The notes under the pieces were generated by a model. That model saw only the letters and a program-made list of their open reading frames with translations, had not been told where the DNA came from and did not search any database. A DNA stretch of 64,000 nucleotides, from the NCBI GenBank assembly GCA_964030785.1, contig OZ034969.1:29313401-29377400 (forward strand). Reading direction: 5' to 3'. The position numbers and the translations under genes are program-made. Origin of the DNA: Siderastrea siderea (taxonomy: Eukaryota; Cnidaria; Anthozoa; Scleractinia; Rhizangiidae). This document shows, piece after piece, positions 1 through 31,289 of the stretch (within the stretch, counting starts at the first letter, position 1; each line of letters begins with the position of its first letter).

Positions 1-91
1 CAGTGTTTTCAACATTGCTGATCCTAGCAGTATGCAGGATGTGCATCACGACGAACCTAGTAAATACAGTGTGTGACCTCGCTCGCCATGA

Positions 92-168
92 GTCTCCCAT
101 AGCTCAGTGGTTAGAGCCTCCGACCAGTGTACACCAGCTTGAATAGGTTTGATTCCTGTTGGGGACTC
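92..168 (+). repeat. tRNA-derived SINE head
   Basis: A tRNA-like segment with an A-box-like TAGCTCAGTGG (100-110) and a B-box-like GGTTTGATTCC, bounded by GTCTCCC and GGGGAC that can pair as an acceptor stem. The anticodon arm is not convincing and a T-rich unrelated tail follows. I read it as the pol III head of a SINE rather than a working tRNA gene. Confidence 0.5.
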
Positions 169-839
169 AGTGTTTCTCTTTGTTCCACACTTGTAACAAA
201 CTGAATATTCCATCTTTTTAAAATCTGATTGCTCTCTAATTTCAAGATGTAAATTAGCTTCAATCAGTCAATCAAATACCGAAGTAAAATTAAAGTCTGA
301 CATTGTCAGACAGGTCACGTGGAATTTGTTATCCCACTGCTCTGATCGACCTCTCTTTGAAGTGGGACACATTGTGGAAGTATATACACCATACAAAGCT
401 ACAGTTGACAGTAAATAAACGGACACTGAGTCAGAGGAAGGAAGACAGTCAGAAACATAATGCTCCTAAAAGCAAAATGAGTGGAATGAACAGTGAGAAT
501 ACAGTAAATTCTGATAATAAGCACTGGGCTTATATTAATTTTGTCTGAAGGGCCTTTTTGGTGGGCTTATTTTCAGGGAGTGTGTGTGTGTGTGTGTGCA
601 AATAAATCAGTGGTGCTGATTTATTTACAAACTTAAGATTTATGAGTCACATTTTGTGTGGAAAAGGTGTGAGTAATTTCTTGAAACAGGCTTTGTTCAA
701 TCCATGTTTCCCAGTTAATTTTTTTTCAGAACACTGTACCAGAAAAGTTGAAGTCAAGTGCGTGGCTATTTTTCGCCATCTGTGCGAACATTCAATACAA
801 TAGTTAATCAACAAATTCCCTAATCTCATTATTTAGTAC
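169..839. other. non-coding, inside or 3' of SNX16-like intron
   Basis: No exon was recognised here. A (TG)n run lies near 582-598. The next sorting nexin exon after 840 was looked for on the minus strand and not found, so it probably lies left of the window. Confidence 0.4.
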
Positions 840-3800
840 CTGCATCAAAGTTGTCCTTGAACCAACGTTTTCCAGGAAGCTTGATTTGGAAATTTGGGTA
901 TGCATCCCTCAACTAAATATAATGAGTGTTGTCAGTACAAGAAATGCCTTACAACAGGCTTTTAGCCCAAGTTTAAGAAATTGGTGTTCAATATTATTGT
1001 GGTATTAATCCCTGTAGAATCACAGGTTAATATATATTAAGTGGAAGTCAGTTGCAGTAAACTTAAATTCACAAAAAGTCACATCAAAGCTACCAAATTT
1101 TTAGCCAAAGAAAAGCCATCACAGATTATCTACAATAAGGTTTTAATCTCTTTAACCTGTTATTATAATAACCTTTTAGTAGAGGTATTACAGTACCCAA
1201 CAAATTAAGTTGACAGAGTTCACAGAGTTAGAAACAACAGTTGATCATGACAGATTTGCTTGTCTCACATTTCTGAAATCTCTGAATAATCATTTCAAAA
1301 ATTATGTGCTCAGTCATGGTGCCCACCGAGCAGGGGGGGAGGGGGGTACTCCCTGAAGTGATTTATATAAGCAAGGTGGTTTTGCCCAAAAAGTGTGCCT
1401 TTTGCAGTATTATGAAAGGGCCACCAAAACACAACTTAAACTAAAACAGGTACATGTAGCAGCTAAGTCTAAGTACTAAAATTGTTTAAAAAGTTTGGTC
1501 AGAAATAACAAAAAATATACAAAAGCTCCTAGGCCTCCTAGTGACTAAAATTCAGCGATGATCTACTGTTTTCAGCTTATTTTGAGGTATCAAAAACATG
1601 CAATAAATTTTTGTCTTAAGTATGTGGAAGGGGACACCATTTTGATATTTTCAGTGTAGGTTTAGGGGAGTGTTCCTCTGACTACCAGTGTGAGTTTTAT
1701 TCTGGCATGAGATGTAAACTTTATGCCGCATTTACATAAACCCTTTTTACGGAAGTGTAGCTACTGGGGAGAACTCGCAGAGGGATGACTTACACCAATA
1801 TGAGATTTTGGACAGGGATCATGTAAATGATAGAACCAAAAGTGGGAACTGTGATGAACTCATAATGGCATGAATCTTGCACTGGTATCAAGTAAACAGC
1901 ACCAAATTTAAGGTATCGAGCGTGAATCGAAGTGTATTTTGACACCTAATTCGCCACCAATCCATGAAAATGAAAATTACCCCAATTTGTCATGTCGGGC
2001 CTACATTCTTAAAGAAGTGCCACGTCAATCAAAATTCACAGAATCAGGCATCAAAATACACGTACGTTTTATGCTCCGATACTATTGGGCTGACCAAGAG
2101 CTGACAAAACATCGCATTCAAACAAAAGTACAATTTATGCTCCAGAGAGGTAGCATGTAAACCGGCCTTAATAAGGTAGCAAGATCAGTTCACTATGAAC
2201 AACAATAGAGTAGGATTGTGCTGAGGGGAGGGTGGAACCATATCCTGTGGTTTTCCCAAGGATAAAACTAGGTTAAGTCTTGTGTCCAGTCCACTAGATT
2301 GAACGAGACACAAGGCTCACCAGGCCGAACTACTCCCCCGGGGGTGGAATGTTAGTCCATCACAGGGTTATCACCCAGCTTTTGTGCCAGTATCCATTTA
2401 TACACCTGGGTAGAGAGAGACAGTGTAAAGTAAAGTTTCTTGTTCACGGAAATAACATGATACAATGCAGAGACCAGGCCTCAAACCACTGACCCTTCGA
2501 TCTTCTGATCGTCCAATCAAAAGTCCTATTTGATGACCACTACATTACCATGTCTCCCAAGATAACTACTAAGAAAAACATTCAATTTGAACCCTGTTAA
2601 AATGTACGTAGTCGATCCTCTTATTTCGACATGTAACTTACCCTGTCGTTAAGACGTGTGAAATCAGTGTAACGGCGAAAAACAAACCAACTTCTTCTGG
2701 GACTTTTAACTTCAATTTTGTAAACCTAATGGAAAAATGAAGTGAACATAATTACTCCTGCACATTGTTGGAAATGAGACTATAAAGTCCTCAAGGATTC
2801 CAATACTTCACTGGTTTATTCAGGTCTCTCTCGGTTTACAACTTAGTTCTTCTCCTGATCGAATAATTCCATGATCCAACTTGTCAAAAAACCTTAGTGA
2901 TATAAAAGGCTATAATTGATACTCATGTTTACTAACAAATGTACTGTTGCAATCCTGCCAATCACGCCCTAGTCTTATCTTGATTAACATGCAGGAGACT
3001 CAAAACTAAATTAGCTCTCATTATTGGCACATGATTTATGTCAATCAATCAACAGAAAACACATGGATCAACAAAAAATAAATATTAAGTCATGCACAGT
3101 CTCCAACAACATTTGATTTTTATTTGTTTTCAGACTGCATTCTGTGTACTGCTCACAGGAATAGGAGGGGAGAGTGTATTAACAACCATTCCTCCAGAAT
3201 ACTGTACTGTACTACAGAGTTCTGGAGTGTTATTTCATAAGCCCAGTCTGTAAGGTGTAGAGAATGGTCAGCATAAATGATAGTCACGCCTTTTTTAAAA
3301 ATATTAACAGTTTCAAATTCTTGCCAATTGAAATTAAAGTAATCTCGAGCTTGCTAGAATTTGGACTGTCTCGAAGTGTCAATTTTGATAATTTGGATCT
3401 CAGAGTCTCCTTAATTGTATCCCATATTTGTAGCTTGAAGATCAAATTTGTTGAGGAAGAGAAGCAAGGGTCTGTCAGCCTTTTTAAGACTTTTTAAGTC
3501 TGTCAGTCTTTTTAAGACTGTCAGCAGCAATAAAGATACACATAACGAATGTCGTAAATAGACTACGTAAGCTAAATAAAATTTTTAAAAGCTGTAGTGT
3601 GTGCCAATGTCCAAGCCTTGGGTTCGGATTTGATAGAAAAACTATGCAAGTCTTGGTCTTGCATTTTTAAAGAGGGTTCTCGCAGTCTCGCAAAGTCTTA
3701 CCATTCTATACCCCTTCTGTAAGTGGGGGGGTAAGAAGGGACTTTAACCAGGATTGTGTGGTTCCAGAAAATATCCACACCCCTACCATGGAGGGAATTG

Positions 3801-6800
3801 AAAATTCTGGAGGGGTGGGGTGGGGGTCAAAAGCCCAGGAAAATCCAGAGGAGAAGGGGGGGGGGGGGGGAGAGAAAGGGTGAAGGGATAAATTACTTTC
3901 CAGAGGGTCAACTTCAATTCATTCCGATGTAAGCTTCAGATATAGTTCGAAAATTGCTACTTACAGAATTTGTAGATTTTTATTGTGGAAGTAAATTAGA
4001 TTAACTGCTTAATAAACACTTTGGTTAAAAGAAAAACAGGTATTCTTTCTCCCAAAGGCGCTTTGGAAGCGATATTGGGGGCCAAAACAAGATAAACATC
4101 GTCATTGTGTAGAAGTAGCTGCCATTACTCATTACCAGTCTTTGAGAAGACAGCAACGTGTACTAGGAGTGGTTACATTTACTTCAGGTCCAGAGTGGTT
4201 CGAGACGACTTTGATGAGATGTCAGTGCGTCGTCTAAACAACCTAAATTGACATTAATTATAAGGGTTGTTTATGAACAAGCAGTCCATCCTTTTGAACC
4301 TCCCTATGTGGCAACCGGCAAGCGAAGCGCGATCTCATTGACTCGTAGAAGTCTTGTTTTGCTAAGCCCAGCAATGAGAATATTTATTGTGAAGTACAAG
4401 AATTGCCAAATATGTTTACGGGCTTTCTTGCCACTCTTGCACAGATCTGTTGATACACCAAATGTCAAAGCCACAGGATAACAGAGGCATGCAAGCAATA
4501 TTCCTTACAGTATGTTCTCCAGTTTTCGTACGGGCCCAGTTTTCGTACAAAAAGAACTTTATTTGATTATTTTCATCGGTCATTTAAAACTTCGTCAACC
4601 GAAGAATTACAAAAGTAAAAGGAACATTTCAGCTTTTGCCGGGCTTTTTGACAAAGAAGGAGGTCAGTGTGGACAATTTCTTTCGAGGTGAGTAAAAGTT
4701 TAGAGGCTAATATTTGCACTTTTCACTGCACAGTAAAGGTATTGTACATGTAGATGAACAAATAGCCCGTTTTGTTGGTAATTTTCCAAGGTACTTCGTG
4801 ATTTTTGGACAGATGACAGATAAAAGATGAAAGTGAATGGAAAAACTTTCAACGCCAGCTTAAATTTAACTGCTCCTGAATTTTAGCGGTGAGAATCTTC
4901 GCATACATTTCGACCTACTGTGCCAGTTTTCGAACACTTAGCTGCGCCTTTCTCAAAACCTATTTTTAAATAAGTTAAAGAACTGAATTTTAAACTTTAC
5001 TGTATGAAAACTAATAAGTCGCAAGTGCAGCAAAGATTATACAACAATCCTTGCAAAGTACGATACACTACATGTACTTGTTGTGGTATAACAGCGACGC
5101 TTTACATCCAGGTCATGCAAAGTTCACGAATATTTAATAAACTTAATCCCACGCAAACAATCTAAATCGTCAAATAATTAACTAAGGTGCGTAGATGTCT
5201 ATGCATAGAATGTTGACATACACCTTGAAATATCATTAGTTTACCGGTTTTACCGATTTTTTTCACTCCGTTGCGATTCTAATAAACATTTACAAAAGTA
5301 GGTAAGAAAAGCAAGCGTAAGCGGAAACGGAAGTAAAGTGTCTGTTATTCTAAAGGCGTAAGCGGAAATGGAAGGAAAACGTCGAATCTTACACAGGCCT
5401 TTTCTTAACAGTTGTAATTCGCAGAATAGAAACCGTCAACTACCTTTACCAAGGCAGTAAATGACGTACGAGACAGTGGATTGAGCGTAAGAAAAGCCGC
5501 CCAAAAGTGAGGGACAAAAAAATCAACACTGCAGGATCGATTAAACATCCACTCCCCGAATAACCATTTGCTTTGTACACCAAGGATTGGTCGCTAAGCC
5601 GATATTTATTCACAAATCGAAGAGAAAACACAATAAGCACTCAGCAGGGTGGCTGACACATCAGTTTGCGTCGAACGTTTTCGTGGAGAAATGTTGTTTT
5701 GTTGATGTACGAAAACTTGGCCAGGTGTACGAAGACTGGGCAACTTAGGAGTTTTGGGAAAAATGGCATAATTTTGAACATACGTCGATCAAGTGGCCAA
5801 TCGTTTGATATATTGAAGGTAAGTAAATGGGCTATCTTTAAAAGAAATTTCAGAAATTTTCGTCTCACAGACGAAACGATATAGCGATTACAAACTAAAG
5901 TGTACGAAAACTGGGCAACACACTGTATTCTTTATATTTTGATCATTTCCCCTTTAAATTTTGTTTGTGCGTGCATGATCACATTCATGTTGAACTTTTG
6001 TAACGTTAATCAGCAACACTGCTACTCTTCGAGGGAATTCTTCAATTAAAACAAACGTTTTACATGCTTTTGTCAAAAGGTAATTTTACAGATACCTAGT
6101 ATATGTTGGTATTAGTAGGATAATATGTTATGAGTAAGTTATGACTATGTAGTACATTATTATTTTAAAAGCTAATAAACAGTATAAACATGTCCTACGT
6201 AATCGGAATGGCTTAGCTTCAATTAAATTTGGATCAGTTGCTTCATATTTAACACTCTCCCTTCTTGAACGAAATTTTCCAGAGGGGTTGGGGGGGGGGT
6301 GTTTGTCATACTGTGGAAAACCCGGAGGGATGGGGGGTTATCAGCTTTCCTCAAAAAATGGAAAATCTGGGGAGGAGGGGGTCATAAGTGGAATTCCCTC
6401 CGTGGTAGGGGTATGGATATTTTCTGAAACTACACATATCACAGTAGAGTGAACTGTAGTAGTTCGTGGTTTCCGGTGACCTGTTATGGACAATTTACAC
6501 TTCCGGTATGTAAGGCATTAAATGTACCGGTATGTGTATTACCGGTGACAGAGTACTACGGTATTTGACGGATAATTTTGGAAACTGATAAAATCAATAG
6601 CAACTTGAGATCTTTGTTTGTTTGCCTTTGTAATCGGACTGGAAAACTCTGCAGCTTTACCTGGAGAAATAAATCATTCTTAAACCGTGATATCATGAAG
6701 AACGACGCCTAGGCATTCACAACAAATGTTTCAGCCTTTAGACAAGGGCTCCATAGGGATCTTAACGACATGAGTGGAGGCACAGGCAGACAATCCGGAC

Positions 6801-8993
6801 TGTTTGAGGCCGGCTGACGTCACGATACTCTATTTGATCTCATACATTTACTGTAATTTGTAACGGCTGACCTCGGCTTGATTCAAGTGATCGCGAGAAA
6901 TGCTCCATAAAATACTGAATATAGCATCTTTTTATTCCAAGTTGGGATCTACTGTAAGCCAGATAAATAAAGTTCACTCACCCTACATCGTATGTGGGCT
7001 CTTTTTGTGACTTAATGGGGTTTTGAGTCTGTTAATTCCTTGCTTGCTGTCACTGCCCCCAACAAAAGTAGAAGAAAGAGACAATGGCCCGCCGAGACCA
7101 ACAGCCTCGCGAATTTTGTCCAATTTCTCCCACTTCCACGCCTCGCTTGCCATCCAGCCTCGGGCAGATGAAAGGTAGATAATCTTCAAAGGTCTGTGCC
7201 AAAATCATTGCAATCGCTTGGTTCTTACATACTCAATAGCCGCCGTGAATTTTCAAGTTCACTGAAAAATCTCTTTTTTCTACTTTTGTTGGGGGCGGAA
7301 ACAATCCAGATTGTCTGCCTGTGGTTAAACGACCCCCCAAGTAACGCTCCCTTATACCTGAAATGACCCCCCTCCCCCCAAAACAAACAAGGGTGATTGT
7401 TCAGAGGCCGCGCGGAGACTCAGTGAACCGACGTACCACAAACCAGGAATGCGCATTGCATTTTATGAGTCGGCGTGATGTGCCTAGGCACATCCGCTGC
7501 CTAAAAAAGATTTACCCAAACATATCTAGCCTTACTAGTAATAGGACAGTCTACATAAGCTGTTCACATTTTTGAAGTTGCCATACTGTGATTTAGAGTT
7601 GTCCCCCCCAAAAAAACCAAATAGACCATTTCACGGTTTTTTCAAATTTTGACAAGGACCAGTTAGTGAAAATCTATCAACACTGTTATAAAGAGGGCCT
7701 TAACATTAACAAACTTGCCGAGTTTGACAGTGATATGTCCAGAAATGAGCGAAGATATAGCTTGTCAAAGTCACAAAAGTCGCAGATGTTTGTATGGTGT
7801 GGGGCACAAACTTGCCCCCCACCATACAAACATCTATAAAATTTTGCGACCTTGCAGAGCCATATCTTCGTTAGTTTTCTTCCTATCACTCTCAAACCTG
7901 GCAGTTTAACTGATTTGATGGCACTCTTTCCAGCAGTGTTGGTGGATTTTTGCTAACTGGTCCACATGAAAAGTTGAAAAAATGATGGAAGGGTCTATTT
8001 GTCTATAATATTTGGGTTGACCACTACTAACTTCCCAAGACTTTTATTTTAAGAGTGCAATGTATACTGTCTGTTGTATGCTATGTAAACATTTGGTGTC
8101 AAGTTTCAAGAAATCAGCAAACACTGAGAGAGTGAAACAAAGCAATAGGTTGGTTGATTTTCTAATTTTCTCAGACCCATTTTCTGTAAATAAATCTTTT
8201 GGTCTTGATTCATTGAATATTCAACAAAATCAGACTAAAACCACTTCAATTAATATCAAGTGTTTTGCAAACCATGAACAATATCGAGTCTAAGCCTGAC
8301 AGGATTACGTCTAGGCTTCTTACATTTTCCGCATACTTTGCATTCATAAAGAAAACCACTCTACAATGTATTTCCTTACATAACTGTCATAAATCACTGA
8401 AGCAACAGTTTGCATTAACTTAAAAAATTCTTGAGTCAATTTACAACAGGAGCTCAAAAACGTTTCAGTTTTAAATTAAGGGATGATTTTGTGCAAGTAT
8501 AAAACCGTTTGGGGCAGAAAAGGAACCGGTCACTACGCACAAATCTAATAATTTCTGTCAATAAAAAGAGATCATGGAGTCACGCGCCTCATACATAAAC
8601 ATAATTTGAAATTGTACAAACAACAGGTGAGTCATAACTGTTGCGTCAAAACATTTCTTTTCACCTAAGTTTCATGACAATGAGCCTGACTTTTAACAAC
8701 TTATCTAAGAAAACGAAAGGATACAACATAAGAATAAAGCTATTAAAAGGACAAAAAATTTTCACAAACAATAAAGCGCGCAGACCTACCGTAAATTTCT
8801 GTCGTTGATCGATCACTTCGTAACCGATAATCGGGGCTCTTATTCCAGCGCCTTCCGATATCCTCTCATTATCTATTGCTTCTTCGTCTTCTTCATTCAT
8901 TCTTAGCCTTGGGCTTCGTCTTGGAGTTCGTGGCCTTGGAAAATCCACCGGAGATTCTGTTGACAAGTAGCTCACTTGACCATCAAGCGCCAT
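840..8993 (-). CDS. SNX16: sorting nexin 16-like, first three coding exons (partial)
   Basis: Exons on the minus strand: 8993-8790 (68 codons, starts [10 protein letters not shown]), 2725-2642 (28 codons) and 912-840 (73 nt, ends in phase 1). All have GT-AG borders and phases 0/0 between them. Exon 1 has a proline/arginine-rich low-complexity head, an acidic stretch NEEDEEA, then [18 protein letters not shown], which opens a PX domain. Exon 2 gives VYKIEVKS and [12 protein letters not shown], with the RRY(T/S) phosphoinositide-binding signature. Exon 3 gives [13 protein letters not shown]. The order and spacing match SNX16 closely. SNX16 binds PI3P on endosomes and acts in receptor trafficking. 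An in-frame ATG at 9113 exists, but its extension looks like 5' leader, so 8993 is preferred. The 3' half (rest of the PX domain and the coiled coil) is left of the window. The 6 kb intron 1 carries several transposons. Confidence 0.85.
2225..2560 (-). repeat. SINE-like interspersed repeat, minus strand
   Basis: On the minus strand the segment begins GGAGACATGGTAATGTAGTG and later has GGTTTGAGGCC, resembling A and B boxes of a tRNA-derived head. A pyrimidine-rich body with CCCCCGGGGG follows. It lies in intron 2 of the SNX16-like gene. Recognition is by box-like motifs only. Confidence 0.35.
3757..6434. mobile_element. DNA transposon with approximately 44 bp terminal inverted repeats
   Basis: Left end 3757-3800 and right end 6392-6435 are inverted copies (core CAGAAAATATCCAYACCCCT, then ACCAYGGAGGGAATT) with a few mismatches. 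G-rich subterminal stretches flank both ends internally. No transposase frame was recognised and no target duplication is clear. It sits in intron 1 of the SNX16-like gene and contains a second nested element. Confidence 0.6.
4508..5925. mobile_element. nested TA-flanked element, Tc1/mariner-like
   Basis: Ends are CAGTATGTTCTCCAGTTTTC on the left and the inverted CAGTGTGTTGCCCAGTTTTC on the right, flanked on both sides by TA (4506-4507, 5926-5927). The motif TTTTCGTAC is repeated inside each end, as in the IR/DR arrangement of Tc1-type elements. No transposase is visible, so it is likely non-autonomous. Small frames inside it look incidental. Confidence 0.6.
6781..7323. mobile_element. MITE with double inverted repeats
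   Basis: The outer inverted repeat CACAGGCAGACAATCYGGAY occupies 6781-6803 and 7301-7323. A second inverted pair lies inside (CCCCCAACAAAAGTAGAA at 7055 and its reverse complement ending at 7295). Non-coding. It lies in intron 1 of the SNX16-like gene. Confidence 0.55.
7618..8001. mobile_element. fold-back MITE
   Basis: Imperfect inverted arms of about 80 bp begin CAAATAGACC and end GGTCTATTTG; both carry GGACCAGTTAG. A central palindrome has two facing copies of ACCATACAAACATCT (about 7785-7832). Non-coding. Confidence 0.55.
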
Positions 8994-9155
8994 TTTCCTT
9001 CCGCTATTGTTAGAATATTGCCGCACCAGGCCTCTCCCTTTTCCCTTCCCCAAGTGGGCAAGGCTCCCTTCGAGGGTAGAGTAGGAATAGGGACAGTGCC
9101 CGGTGATTTTCATGCTTGTATAACGGTCAAAATAGTTTTTACTCTAGCCTCGTGA

Positions 9156-9830
9156 AAATGACTGACTATTACAATTTCTGTGACTTTAATTGTAATTCAT
9201 TGAATGAAGGTAAAATCAAACAATATGTAGATCTCATGAAAAAGAAATATATCTCTTACTGGAACCAAATCCTTCAACATTCGCAAAAACGTTCAAAAAG
9301 AATTATAGCCTTTCTGCCTACCTAGATCTAACAAGAAAGAACCCATCTAGAAAATCATTAGTAAAACTGAGAATTAGCAGTCATAAACTTCGGATTGAAA
9401 CAGGTAGATACGACAAAATACCTCGTGATGAGAGGTTATGTAGTCTCTGCAATTGTAACAAAATTGAAGATGAAACTCATTTTTTACTAGATTGCCCGAG
9501 CTATTCTTCGATAAGAGACAGGTTCTTTTCTAAAATAGAACCTAAAATCCCATTTCTACGACTATTATCACATGAGACCTTATTGTCACATCTTATGAAT
9601 TGTACTGATTATTTTATAAATACTCAATTAATTTCATTCATCTCGTCATGCTTTGAACAGAGAGACAAACTAGTTACAATGGCTACCTCTCTGAATGGTT
9701 AAAAATAAGAAATGGTTGTAATCTCTTTTAGTTATTTTAATTAAGTAAGAAATTAATAATTAAATTTTAAGTGGCTTTTGCAATACTGTAGTACTTTGTT
9801 ATAGTCATGCAAATAAAGCTTGTTGTTGTT
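9156..9830 (+). mobile_element. 5'-truncated LINE, 3' end of reverse transcriptase ORF
   Basis: The translation ends with a Cys/His knuckle, CSLCNCN then ETHFLLDCPSY (about 9447-9500), the usual tail of many non-LTR retrotransposon ORF2 proteins. The frame shifts near 9300 and stops at 9700-9702. An A/T-rich 3' region ends with repeated GTT and AATAAAG. It lies just upstream of the SNX16-like start, in the opposite orientation. The catalytic RT domain is absent. Confidence 0.6.
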
Positions 9831-10900
9831 GAATAGAAGATACCCCTCGGGCTTATCTTTTGTTTTTTTCGAGTACAAAGTTTTGCTCTGTTACCATTAA
9901 GACACTTTTAAAAGAAAAAAAAGGAGCAAAGCACCCAGGGAAAAACAGCTTTGGCTAATAATTCTTCATGGGGAAAAACCCCGGCCGAATCTGCTAATCG
10001 TTTAACTTGGGAGGTATATATATGTTGCAATGGGAAAACCTTGTTGAGTCGTTTGGGTCGTTCTTGTCAACCACCGTAATACTGTACTTTCGAAGGATAG
10101 AGCGCTTGCGATCGTTTTCTATCAACAAATAGACTATGACGATTGGGTTAATCACATTCTCGTATTTACAATAGACCACTGTGAATGCCTTCTAATACTC
10201 GATGTGAACTAGCTAAACATAGGATAAGGAAATGAGTAATGAATCTTGTGATGCGTGGCAATGGAAAGAAAACCAATAAAGAATGGGATATTCAAGGGAA
10301 AGGCGAAAGACGCGAGCCAGCGGCGCGGACAGCTAATGTGACAGTTGGTTATATTGAAGGAGGAAGACCATAAGAGAGAATGGATGTGAAATTAAAGAAT
10401 CACAAGGGTAAGACCAGTGTTTCATAACCGTAAAGATTTGATGTTGATTGGGATGACTGTAAACCGACGGATTCTTCAACTAAGCAAGAGGCTTCCACAA
10501 AAAAGCCCCGCTTGCATAATTCTCCTCATTGATCCCGACATATTTCTTTACAGCGCGTAGTGGTCGGCTTTTTATTTTCAGATTTTGATAGTTCATCAAA
10601 TTATTATGACCTCTATGCTTTACGATTTATTGCATATTACAAGAAAAAAGAATAAGATGCTGATCGCTATTGGCGCTAAAAACGACAAGTCACGAAAATT
10701 GACAGGTCAAAGTTTGTTCCTACTCCTGCACGCTTATGATCTTGACAATCTAACGTTAATATAAAACATGCAAGCCCAAAAGAGATCTTTGACATAGCAT
10801 TTAGTTGAGCTCTATCTTGTCTTTACCTGAGAAAATGAACATTGGAAACAGAAGGTTATAAAAAATCGTCATGTTTTGCGCCTTGCCAAAGAGGAGACGA
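9831..10900. other. intergenic, degenerate repeats only
   Basis: No gene recognised. The stretch 10490-10690 resembles, in degenerate form, the TTAA-flanked MITE found at 10901-11111 (shared ATTCTCCTC and AAGATGCTGATCGCTATTGG-type motifs). Confidence 0.4.
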
Positions 10901-22163
<11,263 letters not shown>

Positions 22164-22580
22164 TCTCACTCGACTTTTTAGCAATCAAAACTGATCAGTG
22201 TTCAAACGGGTTTTGAACAACGACACTAGCTGCGCTGGAACTGAAGAGTGTGAGTTAAGACGCTTGGCTAGGTAAGCAAGATTCAGTGTTTGCAGTGCAA
22301 ATTCCTATTATTGAAAATTAAGTGAAGTCACGAGATTTGATCCTCAACTGAAACGTCACATGAAGAATGTGAACTCCCAGGGAGGGGGCGCACACGCTAC
22401 ACGATACGGATAAGTCTTGCTGGATGAGACCCGTTTTAGACCTCTCAGGTCAAGGATAGGGGTGCCAGTTTTGGCCCCTTCGTCTAAATGGGGCATATTT
22501 TCCTGCTTCAAATAACAGCTGGCTTCGGCTCTTGCTGGCTTTTCTGTGTCCAATAGGTCTTGATTTAAACCTCAGGAGGA

Positions 22581-22962
22581 AGGGGGGGGGGGGGTACTCC
22601 GGATTTCTAGTGACGGGGAAGTGCGAAGGATCTTTTTGAGTTTAAAATTCAAGATTTCGGGTTTTTTCCGGGTAAAAAATTTGGAAATTATTTTTTCAGG
22701 TCGATTTTATTGCGATAGTATGATAAATTAACAAACAAACAAACTCGACCAGTCAAAAAGTACTGTTGTTCTTCGTTATTTTCATTTAATCCCTTCTCGG
22801 TTACTTGTAACGCTGCAAAAGGAATTTTTGGGGGTTCATTTTCGGTCCAGGGGATTTTTTTGGGTTTCGCTTCAAGCCCAAGAGATTTTTTTGAGGTTTA
22901 ATTCGTGTCCCCATGGGCAGCTCCCCGTCACTTGAAATACAGAGTACCCCCCCTCCCCCGGG
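22581..22962. mobile_element. G-rich-ended MITE
   Basis: Left GGGGGGTACTCCGGATTTCT, then AGTGACGGGGA; right TCCCCGTCACTTGAAATACA, then GAGTACCCCCCC. Inverted ends of about 45 bp. Non-coding, upstream of gene A. Confidence 0.6.
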
Positions 22963-23736
22963 AATTTAAACAAGGTCGTCCTAAAATGCAAAAATGGCAC
23001 GGATCAACTTGTTCATAAAAGTACCTTCTCACTTCTAGTTTGAGATGGGCTATGAATTTAACGTTTTGGTTGGAGATGGGGTGCACATGAGAGACTTGAT
23101 AGGGGATTTTAAGTTTTCATGTTCCAGCGGTACCGACCCAACCATTGTGCCTCTTACAGTATTATGGATGAAGCCGAATACACTTTTGTAACATTTCCCA
23201 CATGACTCTCCGCCTTTGTTAGTATCGCGACGACATTGTCCTTCTAGTTTTTACCGATTTGGCCTGCCGAAATTATCAACTATATAATTCCACCTTGCAT
23301 TAACTTTGCTTGTTGTAGTCCTTGGACTTAACCAACACGCAGGCTTCCCTCCCCTCCCCTCCCCTGCCTGAATATGTGTAGCCAAGGTGAACATGAAATG
23401 GGAAAATTTCAGGTGTTGTTATACGATACTCTTGAACTTTTGATAGTCAGATGAGTGGAATCTTTGTCTAAAGCTGTCTGGAAGGTTCGACCATCAACAG
23501 AATTTTGTAAGATGTACCGATCTTATCAGTTACGCTCCCGTTCTCTATTCATCCCCTCCCCCAATTCCCCGTTTGAAAGTGTTCCATACAATGCTAAAGA
23601 AGAAAAGTCCATTTACTTCCAACTTTGAAAAGGGGGGAGGAGAAGGAAGCGAAGGAAACGTAAAACTCAACAACTTTCGGCTATTAAGCAATGCTTTCCT
23701 TAAGGCGTCTCTAACTTTTGAGTCTGTGAGCCACTA
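22963..23736. other. intergenic, no gene seen
   Basis: Pyrimidine run (CCCCT)n near 23350 and purine-rich patches near 23630; otherwise nothing recognised between gene A and gene B. Confidence 0.4.
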
Positions 23737-23737
23737 G

Positions 23738-23811
23738 TAGCCTGCATAACAGGCGTTGCGCTTGTGTTTCGTGCTTTGCGTCCGGCTAATGAACGCCTGT
23801 TATGCAGGCTA
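23738..23811. mobile_element. 74 bp palindromic MITE (AGCCTGC family)
   Basis: Perfect inverted ends TAGCCTGCATAACAGGCGTT. Related ends occur at 35631-35723 and singly at about 29601. Confidence 0.6.
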
Positions 23812-23955
23812 AGCCACGTGAGCCGCTGTGGCCACAGTTGGGAAGGGTGGGTAGGGGGTAGGGCGCGGAGGGGTTATCAGAGTGTTACTTCAACGTTTTA
23901 CTTGTTCCAGGGATTGGACATCTGCAGGCACAGTCAACTGACGACTAAATGTCTT

Positions 23956-23961
23956 TTTATT
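23956..23961 (-). terminator. candidate poly(A) signal of gene B
   Basis: AATAAA on the minus strand about 276 bases after the gene B stop. A nearer TTTATT is not on the proper strand. Weak evidence. Confidence 0.3.
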
Positions 23962-24236
23962 CTATAAATGAACTCTCTTGCTCAACCAAGCATGTTTTAC
24001 TCTAACATCTACATGTAAAAACTCCAATACAAAGAAAAGCAAAAACTGAATTGTTGCACTTGAGCAGAGATTCATTTTCTTGCTTTAACGTGTACTTACT
24101 AATTTTTCAAATGCCTATTTCAAGAATGAAGTGGCTGTTTTACTGCCTTTGTCAAACTCTACACTAAATTTTAAAAGACTTAATTATCAAATGAATAAAG
24201 CTTCATTCAACAGTTTGTTACAAAAGTAAACTCGAA

Positions 24237-31082
<6,846 letters not shown>

Positions 31083-31289
31083 TTTTGACGCCGTACGTAC
31101 ACACTCAAATGCTCTTTCTGCAAGGGTGGAAATGCTAAACCGACACCGAAAGCGGGTATCCTGACAATTTATGAACTCAAAGTCACGAGATCTCCGCGTG
31201 ATTGAACAATGAGCCCTGTCAGTTTCGAATCTGACGGGGTAGAAACACGATCGTGATTCAGCAAAAATAGACAACAGGAATGTGAAACT

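Noticed and set aside
92..168. Possible functional tRNA gene
   Set aside because: Internal box-like motifs and acceptor pairing are present, but the anticodon arm does not fold convincingly and the context is that of a SINE.
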